8,285 nt of DNA from Gammaproteobacteria bacterium (GTDB lineage Bacteria > Pseudomonadota > Gammaproteobacteria > UBA6429 > Thiohalophilaceae), in assembly GCA_030593785.1 (NCBI GenBank), contig JAUVGM010000085.1, forward strand, positions 1-8,285, given 5' to 3'. The notes below the pieces were generated by a model. That model saw only the letters and a program-made list of their open reading frames with translations, made no database searches and was not told where the DNA came from. This document shows, in pieces, positions 1-4,292 of the stretch. Made by a program: the position numbers and the translations under genes. Within the stretch, counting starts at the first letter, position 1. Each line of letters starts with the position of its first letter.

Positions 1-68
1 TTATGTCGCGTACGCTCGTATTCAGAACCAGGATTTCCCAGTCCAACTATGAGAGATACACGAGACAA
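1..68 (-). CDS. pth: Peptidyl-tRNA hydrolase, N-terminal fragment (runs off the left edge)
   Basis: Only the first 22 codons are present. They read SLIVGLGNPGSEYERTRH, the signature N-terminus of bacterial Pth, which cleaves the ester bond of peptidyl-tRNAs that drop off ribosomes and so recycles tRNA in the cytoplasm. The last complete codon is the His of the TRHN motif, which is the catalytic His in E. coli Pth. No ATG or GTG lies in frame. I chose TTG at 68-66, giving a short MSRVS leader before LIVGLGNPG that fits the family length, with a GGAAG element about 6 nt upstream. The gene begins 35 nt after the rplY stop, and prs-rplY-pth is a common gammaproteobacterial order, so co-transcription with rplY is likely. 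Identity is secure; the start codon is less so. Confidence 0.9.
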   Translation of the reverse strand, partial: MSRVSLIVGLGNPGSEYERTRH

Positions 69-103
69 CGCCGGCTTCCAGTGGGGTTCAGACGACTGCG
101 AGC

Positions 104-766
104 TTATTCAGCTGCAGGTTCTTCACCACCTTCTTCAGCAGCAGCTTCTGGTGCTGCAGCACCAGCATCTTCATCTTCATCTGAAGCGCCACGAGGCATA
201 TGTACTGAAGCAACAGGTTGGTCATGTTCTGCACCATGAGAAAGTTCAACTAACTCAACACCTGAAGGTACTGTAATGTCAGACATGTGTACGCTATGAT
301 CGAGTTCTAATGAAGACAAATCAACTTCCAGATACTCAGGTAAGTCTTTTGGTAAACATGCAACTTCAATTTCAGTAATGCTGTGTGTAACCAAACCACC
401 TTCTTTAGCACCAGGACATTCTTCTGCATTAATGAAATGCAATGGTACACGTAGGTGTAATTTTTCAGTTGCGCTTACACGTAAGAAATCAGCATGCATG
501 ATTGCAATTTTTGCTGGGTGACGGTGTAAGTCCTTAAGGATAACTTGCTCTTCTTTACCATCAACACTGAGTTTTAAGATGTGAGAATAAAATGCTTCGT
601 TCTCTAGGTTATGTAGGAATTTTTTATGATCAATTGTTAATGAAACAGGTTCTTTACCTGCACCGTATACAACAGCAGGAAATTTTTCCGTATGACGTAG
701 ACGGCGGCTCGCACCTTTCCCTAAGTCCGTACGTGTTTCTGCTTCGATATTAAAGCTAATAGCCAT
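104..766 (-). CDS. rplY: 50S ribosomal protein L25, two-domain TL5/CTC type
   Basis: This 220-residue protein binds 5S rRNA in the central protuberance of the large ribosomal subunit. Residues 1-95 (MAISFNIEAETRTDLGKGASRRLR onward, with the FPAVVYG and HADFLRV segments) form the L25 RNA-binding domain. Residues about 100-190 form the C-terminal domain found in Thermus TL5 and Bacillus Ctc but absent from the short 94-residue E. coli L25. Residues about 190-220 are a low-complexity acidic, Ala/Glu-rich tail, probably disordered. The ATG at 766 has a clear GGAG Shine-Dalgarno about 7 nt upstream. The gene lies 152 nt downstream of prs and 35 nt before pth on the same strand. The conserved prs-rplY-pth order suggests joint transcription, although the long palindromic spacer before rplY may separate its expression from prs. 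Confidence 0.96.
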   Translation of the reverse strand: MAISFNIEAETRTDLGKGASRRLRHTEKFPAVVYGAGKEPVSLTIDHKKFLHNLENEAFYSHILKLSVDGKEEQVILKDLHRHPAKIAIMHADFLRVSATEKLHLRVPLHFINAEECPGAKEGGLVTHSITEIEVACLPKDLPEYLEVDLSSLELDHSVHMSDITVPSGVELVELSHGAEHDQPVASVHMPRGASDEDEDAGAAAPEAAAEEGGEEPAAE

Positions 767-852
767 GTTACTTCTCCAAATTTACGAATTTAGCTTCTCG
801 CTATCCGTAAGATAGTTTTAATAAAACAAGTTAATAATTAACCTGCTGTTTT

Positions 853-879
853 GGTTTCTTTTTGCGACCAAAAGAAACC
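853..879 (-). repeat. Perfect 10-bp inverted repeat in the prs-rplY spacer
   Basis: Left arm 853-862 (ggtttctttt) and right arm 870-879 (aaaagaaacc) are exact reverse complements separated by 7 nt. In the prs-rplY transcript this forms a 10-bp hairpin. It is not followed by a run of U on either strand, so it does not look like an ordinary intrinsic terminator. It lies about 40 nt after the prs stop and about 90 nt before the rplY start, and could stabilise the prs mRNA end, attenuate rplY, or be part of a dispersed palindromic repeat. Confidence 0.7.
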
Positions 880-906
880 GCGTGATGAACCATAAGGCTC
901 ACCGCG
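878..906 (-). repeat. Second imperfect hairpin immediately after prs
   Basis: On the minus strand TGAGCC-TTAT-GGTTCA (901-886) forms a 6-bp stem with a tetraloop and one G-U pair. Flanking CGC/GCG bases can extend it imperfectly. It starts 17 nt after the prs stop codon and abuts the 853-879 inverted repeat, so the two hairpins form a tandem structured element. No U-tract follows, so terminator function is unproven. Confidence 0.5.
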
Positions 907-918
907 TTTAGTCCGTTA

Positions 919-1872
919 TTAATCTACGTATAACGTACTAACCGATTCTTCATTACTGATGCGGCGCATTGTTTCTGCCAGCAATTCAGCAATACTTAAC
1001 TGACGAATTTTACCGGTTGCCGCCGCAGAAGGCTGCAAAGGGATGGTATCCGTCACCACAAGTTCATCTAACTCTGACTTACTAATATTATCTATTGCCG
1101 GTCCCGATAAAACAGGATGCGTAATATAAGCGACAACTTTTGATGCGCCATTTTCTTTTAATGCGGCGGCGGCGGCACATAAGGTACCGGCGGTATCAAC
1201 TAAATCATCAATTAAGATACAGGTACGACCTTCCACATCACCAATGATGTTCATGACCTTTGCTTCGTTTGCACGTGGACGACGTTTATCGATAATCGCG
1301 AGATCAGCATCGTCTAATCTTTTTGCCAAAGCACGAGCACGTACTACACCACCTACATCGGGTGATACCACCATCAGGTTCTCGTACTTCCGACGCCAGA
1401 TATCGCCCAATAAAATAGGCGAAGCGTAAACATTATCAACAGGAATACTAAAGAAACCTTGAATTTGGTCAGCGTGTAAATCAACCGTTAATACGCGATC
1501 CGTACCCACGGTACTGATCATTTCAGCAACGACTTTTGCTGTAATCGGAACACGAGCTGAACGTGGTCGTCTATCCTGACGGGCATAACCAAAATATGGA
1601 ATAACTGCGGTTACACGTGCAGCAGATGAACGGCGCATGGCATCCACCATGACCAATAATTCCATTAAATTCTTATTCGTTGGCGCACAGGTTGGTTGCA
1701 CAATAAAAACGTCCTTACCACGAACATTTTCCATGATCTCAACCATGACTTCGCCATCACTGAACTGACCGACAATCGCATTGCCTAAAGGCATGTTAAG
1801 ACGTCTAGCGATTTCGCTTGCCAACTGCGGGTTTGAATTGCCCGCAAATACCATCATGTTGCCGTATGACAC
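919..1872 (-). CDS. prs: Ribose-phosphate pyrophosphokinase (PRPP synthetase)
   Basis: Transfers pyrophosphate from ATP to ribose-5-phosphate, giving the PRPP used for purine, pyrimidine, NAD, histidine and tryptophan synthesis. With the chosen start it has 317 residues, close to the 315 of E. coli. Visible motifs are the ATP-contacting YARQDRR (96-102), the metal/PRPP-binding VDLHADQIQGFF (130-141), the KRRPRAN flexible loop (197-202) and the ribose-5-phosphate loop DDLVDTAGT (222-230). The frame stays open upstream to a TTG at 1977, but that 35-residue extension has no family counterpart. GTG at 1872 gives MSYGNMMVFAGN, matches the family N-terminus, and has a strong AGGGGGA Shine-Dalgarno 4-5 nt upstream; the internal ATGs at 1857 and 1854 have none. 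The leader lies downstream of tRNA-Gln and is rich in inverted repeats. Confidence 0.97.
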   Translation of the reverse strand: MSYGNMMVFAGNSNPQLASEIARRLNMPLGNAIVGQFSDGEVMVEIMENVRGKDVFIVQPTCAPTNKNLMELLVMVDAMRRSSAARVTAVIPYFGYARQDRRPRSARVPITAKVVAEMISTVGTDRVLTVDLHADQIQGFFSIPVDNVYASPILLGDIWRRKYENLMVVSPDVGGVVRARALAKRLDDADLAIIDKRRPRANEAKVMNIIGDVEGRTCILIDDLVDTAGTLCAAAAALKENGASKVVAYITHPVLSGPAIDNISKSELDELVVTDTIPLQPSAAATGKIRQLSIAELLAETMRRISNEESVSTLYVD

Positions 1873-1875
1873 ATT

Positions 1876-1889
1876 ATCCCCCTGGGGAT
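1876..1889 (-). promoter_or_regulatory. Shine-Dalgarno of prs inside a short palindrome
   Basis: On the minus strand ATCCCCAGGGGGAT is self-complementary: ATCCC pairs with GGGAT around a CAGG loop. The right arm is the prs Shine-Dalgarno, so folding would hide the ribosome-binding site for the GTG start at 1872. The complementarity is seen directly; a regulatory role is inference. Confidence 0.55.
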
Positions 1890-1965
1890 TGAGTATTGAT
1901 TCAGCTGAAATGCTACTGTTAAATAGCAGTATTAATCTGTTGTAGGTTCGAATCGTAGTGCCCCA
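1883..1965 (+). other. Decayed tRNA-Gln-like sequence, antisense in the prs leader
   Basis: Positions 1944-1965 match the T-arm plus acceptor end of the neighbouring tRNA-Gln at 19 of 22 bases, including AGGTTCGAATC and the terminal CCCCA, but on the opposite strand. TGGGG lies 83 nt upstream at 1883-1887, where a tRNA 5' acceptor strand would sit, and an anticodon-like TGCTA/TAGCA stem lies between. The T-stem has mismatches, the D-arm lacks the GG pair, and no CCA follows, so it cannot be a working tRNA. It could be a decayed inverted copy, a rearranged integration site, or a sequence kept to pair with the tRNA. The 22-nt similarity is solid; the full-length interpretation is weak. Confidence 0.4.
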
Positions 1966-1997
1966 CTTTGATATCAATCAAGAAGGTATTATTCGAA

Positions 1998-2037
1998 CGC
2001 GGTGTAATTATTACCCCTAAGGTAATTCGTTACCGCG
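1998..2037 (-). repeat. Imperfect inverted repeat in the prs leader
   Basis: The outer arms CGCGGT (1998-2003) and ACCGCG (2032-2037) pair exactly, as do the inner arms ATTACC (2010-2015) and GGTAAT (2021-2026). They are separated by an unpaired internal loop and closed by CCTAA. It abuts the REP palindrome at 2040-2061, so the two may form one composite repeat. Confidence 0.55.
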
Positions 2038-2039
2038 GC

Positions 2040-2061
2040 GTGCGAATGAATTCGCACCTAC
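2040..2061 (-). repeat. REP-type palindromic element with GTAG head
   Basis: Read on the minus strand, the tetranucleotide GTAG (2061-2058) is followed by an 8-bp perfect palindrome, GTGCGAAT and ATTCGCAC, around a 2-nt centre. GTAG plus an imperfect G/C-rich palindrome is the layout of the repetitive extragenic palindromes of Pseudomonas and other gammaproteobacteria, which are mobilised or maintained by REP-associated tyrosine transposases. One copy is visible here. Multiplicity elsewhere in the genome, which would prove it a REP, cannot be seen from this window. Confidence 0.65.
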
Positions 2062-2101
2062 AGAGGATTACCTAATTAATAGATAAATAGCCTCTTTTAT
2101 A

Positions 2102-2176
2102 TGGCTGGGGTACCAGGATTCGAACCTGGGAATGCTGGAATCAAAATCCAGTGCCTTACCGCTTGGCGATACCCCA
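2102..2176 (-). tRNA. tRNA-Gln (anticodon UUG)
   Basis: The 75-nt gene folds as a standard cloverleaf. It has a 5' TGGGGTA acceptor strand, a CGCCAAGCGGTAAGGCA-type D arm, an anticodon arm CTGGA-TTTTGAT-TCCAG with anticodon TTG, a T arm with GGTTCGAATCC, and a genome-encoded CCA end (TGGCT on the plus strand at 2102). It is nearly identical to E. coli tRNA-Gln and reads CAA codons, and by wobble CAG. It sits 34 nt after the ispE stop and 229 nt before prs, all on the same strand. This ispE-tRNA-Gln-prs position is conserved in many gammaproteobacteria, so it is probably excised from an operon transcript. Confidence 0.98.
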
Positions 2177-2189
2177 ATTGACTGTTGTA

Positions 2190-2215
2190 TCTGACATTCT
2201 CAAATCAATGTCAGA
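2190..2215 (-). other. Perfect 9-bp hairpin across the ispE stop codon, upstream of tRNA-Gln
   Basis: On the minus strand TCTGACATT (2215-2207) and AATGTCAGA (2198-2190) are exact complements around an 8-nt loop. The ispE TGA (2213-2211) lies inside the 5' arm, and the hairpin ends 13 nt before the tRNA 5' end. No U-tract follows, so it is not a standard terminator. It may be a processing or stabilising structure separating ispE mRNA from the tRNA. Confidence 0.6.
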
Positions 2216-3056
2216 AAAATTCTTTTAATGGTGTCTGATTCATGCCTTGGGCAACAAAACCATCCCATTTCTCTGATAATTCAGCAAGAGCCTTTTCGGC
2301 TTGCTCTCTACTATCAAACGCTGCAAATACGCAGGCGCCGGTGCCAGTTAGCTTTGCTTCACCATAACGTGCTAAATCACTCAAAGCCTGATCCACTTCA
2401 GGATACATCTCTCTAACCGGCTTTTCACAAACATTCCCAATATTCTGGGTTTGCCCTATCAGAAAGTCGCGTATTGTAATGGTTGAGCAATCTCGCCGCA
2501 ATTGCGAATTGGCAAAAACCTTCGCTGTTGAAACATTTATTTGCGGTTTTAGCACCAAAAACCACTTTTCCGGCAAATCTATCGATTCCAGACGTTCACC
2601 GACCCCTTCTGCCCATGCAGATTGGGCAAAAATGAAGACAGGAACATCGGCACCTAATTGTACTCCCAACCGCATTAATTCCTTCTGACTCAGGCCGCAA
2701 CCCCATAAGTGGTTGAGCCCAACCAAGACGGAAGCGGCATTTGAACTGCCACCGCCAAGGCCTCCGCCCATGGGTAGCACCTTATCAACAGAAATATCGA
2801 CTCCAAGTGAACAATCACAGTGTGACTGTAACAATCGCGCTGCTTTTACGACTAAATCGTCTTCCGCAGACACTCCCGCTAAATTAGACAACCGATTGAT
2901 GGCGCTGTCTTCACGACGTGTTAATTCTATGGAGTCGGCATAATCAAGAAACTGAAAAACGGTCTGTAACAAGTGATAACCATCCTCTCGTCGACCGGTA
3001 ATATGCAAAAACAGGTTTAATTTTGCTGGTGCAGATATTGTTAAATTTTTATTCAT
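2211..3056 (-). CDS. ispE: 4-diphosphocytidyl-2-C-methyl-D-erythritol kinase
   Basis: Phosphorylates the 2-hydroxyl of CDP-methylerythritol with ATP in the MEP pathway, which supplies IPP and DMAPP. It is a cytoplasmic GHMP-family kinase. The 281 residues compare well with 283 in E. coli. Visible features are the substrate-binding SAPAKLNLFLHITGRR with catalytic Lys12, the Gly-rich ATP loop LPMGGGLGGGSSNAA (94-108), LGADVPVF with catalytic Asp137, and the C-terminal LTGTGACVF (236-244). The frame extends to a TTG at 3089, but that would overlap the preceding gene and add residues with no family match. ATG at 3056 is preferred, 7 nt after the preceding stop, although no clear Shine-Dalgarno precedes it. 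It probably relies on translational coupling with the gene before it. Confidence 0.96.
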   Translation of the reverse strand: MNKNLTISAPAKLNLFLHITGRREDGYHLLQTVFQFLDYADSIELTRREDSAINRLSNLAGVSAEDDLVVKAARLLQSHCDCSLGVDISVDKVLPMGGGLGGGSSNAASVLVGLNHLWGCGLSQKELMRLGVQLGADVPVFIFAQSAWAEGVGERLESIDLPEKWFLVLKPQINVSTAKVFANSQLRRDCSTITIRDFLIGQTQNIGNVCEKPVREMYPEVDQALSDLARYGEAKLTGTGACVFAAFDSREQAEKALAELSEKWDGFVAQGMNQTPLKEFF

Positions 3057-3063
3057 AGAAAAT

Positions 3064-3654
3064 TTAAATTTTTGGCAGCCAGATACCAATTTTTAATATG
3101 CCGTCTTCGACAACATGTTCCGGTATCGATAGGTTTATCTGATCTTGATGACCACTATTTTTAAATATTCGTCCCGCAGCATCATATTTTGCAGAAAAAC
3201 ATGGCTCGCTAAATAAAGCTTTTTCTCTGTCATCATTTAAACTCACCTGGCATCCTCGTTTATTTTCCAGAGGAATAAAAACAAAATATTTTTCACTATA
3301 TGAACGAAAGTTATTTCTCATCTGCTCAGGTTGATCACTTTGTTTTGAAAGCGCATCACGCAATTCCACATCATTTTTATTTAACCATGAAATATTATTT
3401 TCTGTTCGCGCGTAAACCCAGACCACCCCACCCGACCAGTTTAAAGCTGTCACTTTGCCTTGTGTGAAACCTGTGACAGGATGTTTAATAACCCAGACTG
3501 ATGAAGCACGTTGTTTTTCATTAATTTCGTTTGTTGAGAAACTGGAAATAAAAGGAATCGACAAAAAAGCCAAACCGATCAAGCCAAGCAATTTCATTAA
3601 GCCCGATAAAACCTGGCGTCGTTTAAGTGAAGCGGGTGAGGATATATTAGACAT
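3064..3654 (-). CDS. Rieske-fold membrane-anchored protein lacking all [2Fe-2S] ligands
   Basis: This 196-residue protein aligns end to end with the Rieske subunit (PetA) of cytochrome bc1. It has a twin-arginine motif (KRR, 11-13), one membrane anchor (about 18-40), a GKVTALNWSGGVVWVYART strand (66-84) matching the PetA GxxxxxxWxGxPVWVxxRT strand, and then SEPCFSAKYDAAGRIFKN and ILKIG, which match the second cluster box and C-terminal strand. Box 1 CTHLGC is here ENKRGC (130-135); box 2 CPCHGS is here EPCFSA (150-155). The four ligands therefore became Glu130, Lys132, Glu150 and Phe153, while the disulfide cysteines Cys135 and Cys152 remain, with loop spacing like short-loop Rieske proteins. 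The Pro loop is also lost. It probably sits in the inner membrane with its domain in the periplasm. The gene lies 11 nt after lolB and 7 nt before ispE. Its function is unknown; a bc1-type electron carrier role is excluded if the alignment is right. Confidence 0.85.
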   Translation of the reverse strand: MSNISSPASLKRRQVLSGLMKLLGLIGLAFLSIPFISSFSTNEINEKQRASSVWVIKHPVTGFTQGKVTALNWSGGVVWVYARTENNISWLNKNDVELRDALSKQSDQPEQMRNNFRSYSEKYFVFIPLENKRGCQVSLNDDREKALFSEPCFSAKYDAAGRIFKNSGHQDQINLSIPEHVVEDGILKIGIWLPKI

Positions 3655-3665
3655 ATAAAATTAAA

Positions 3666-4292
3666 TTAATTTTCTTTACTCGATGCAAACGTTTTACTTT
3701 TTAGGTCCCAATCATCAACAAATATTTTTACTTTCAAATCAAAACCATCAATAAATATTTTTTGCGGTAACTCATGTTTATCTACGTTGATATAACGCTT
3801 AAACCGTATTCTCCAACCAGCTTGCTCTAATAAAGCCAAACGCCCATAGTTATCCAGTTTCTGCTTTTCATTTTTCACATTCCAGTCTGGCAAGCCACGC
3901 ATCCAATACAACAAACTTTGTACAGGCATACGTAAACCTGTCACTTCTTGCAACAAGCGATCCGGGTTATCCGCAAAAAAATAATTTTGATCAGCATCAA
4001 CCAGCACTACACCGTCTTTTGTGCCCGTAAGTTGCGCATGTCCTGCGCCGAAAGGGCCGGATAAATCTAAAATATATTTATCATCATGACGCTGCCATTT
4101 CATACTCATATGCCAGGACTCTTGTCCGTTGATAATGGCAATACGTCCATTCAAAAACCAATCATTTATTTCAGATAATTCAGATTTTCGCTGTTCCCAT
4201 TTCTTATCAGGATCGGCAACAAATTCATGAGGTGGTGTTGCGGTACACGCTGTTAAGGTAATAACAGCGAGCAAAAGAATAAATCGTTTCAT
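3666..4292 (-). CDS. lolB: Outer-membrane lipoprotein insertion factor LolB
   Basis: LolB takes lipoproteins from periplasmic LolA and inserts them into the inner leaflet of the outer membrane. The 208-residue precursor has a signal peptide with lipobox LTAC, Cys16 as the lipidated residue and Thr17 at +2, so it is not retained by an inner-membrane Asp signal. The mature part shows the family pattern: a WEQRKSELSEINDWFLNGRIAI strand region, a SGPFGAG loop (78-84) where E. coli has the exposed, insertion-critical Leu68 (here Phe81 appears to take that place), LTGLRMP-like VTGLRMPVQSLLYWMRGLP (117-135), and the late LPQKIFI and VDDWDL strands. Its ATG overlaps the stop of the TPR gene (ATGA), so translation is probably coupled. 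The last two strands resemble each other in sequence. Confidence 0.93.
   Translation of the reverse strand: MKRFILLLAVITLTACTATPPHEFVADPDKKWEQRKSELSEINDWFLNGRIAIINGQESWHMSMKWQRHDDKYILDLSGPFGAGHAQLTGTKDGVVLVDADQNYFFADNPDRLLQEVTGLRMPVQSLLYWMRGLPDWNVKNEKQKLDNYGRLALLEQAGWRIRFKRYINVDKHELPQKIFIDGFDLKVKIFVDDWDLKSKTFASSKEN

Noticed and set aside
3..276. Two plus-strand open frames over the end of rplY
   Set aside because: They are antisense to the Ala/Glu-rich L25 tail; their Gln/His/Leu- and Ser/Ala-rich sequences are what that tail produces on the other strand.
778..842. Promoter for rplY in the AT-rich spacer (with small palindromes at 801-815 and 830-842)
   Set aside because: The best pair, TTATTA and TATCTT at 17 bp, matches the consensus weakly and such pairs are expected by chance in AT-rich DNA.
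853..879. Rho-independent terminator after prs
   Set aside because: The stem is perfect but AT-rich, and no T-run follows it on either strand, so it does not meet the usual pattern.
1873..1977. N-terminal extension of Prs from a TTG at 1977
   Set aside because: The added 35 residues have no counterpart in the family and overlap the tRNA-like and palindromic leader; GTG at 1872 has a strong Shine-Dalgarno and gives the usual length.
3057..3089. IspE start at TTG 3089
   Set aside because: It would overlap the preceding gene by 26 nt and add residues absent from IspE; ATG 3056 matches the family.
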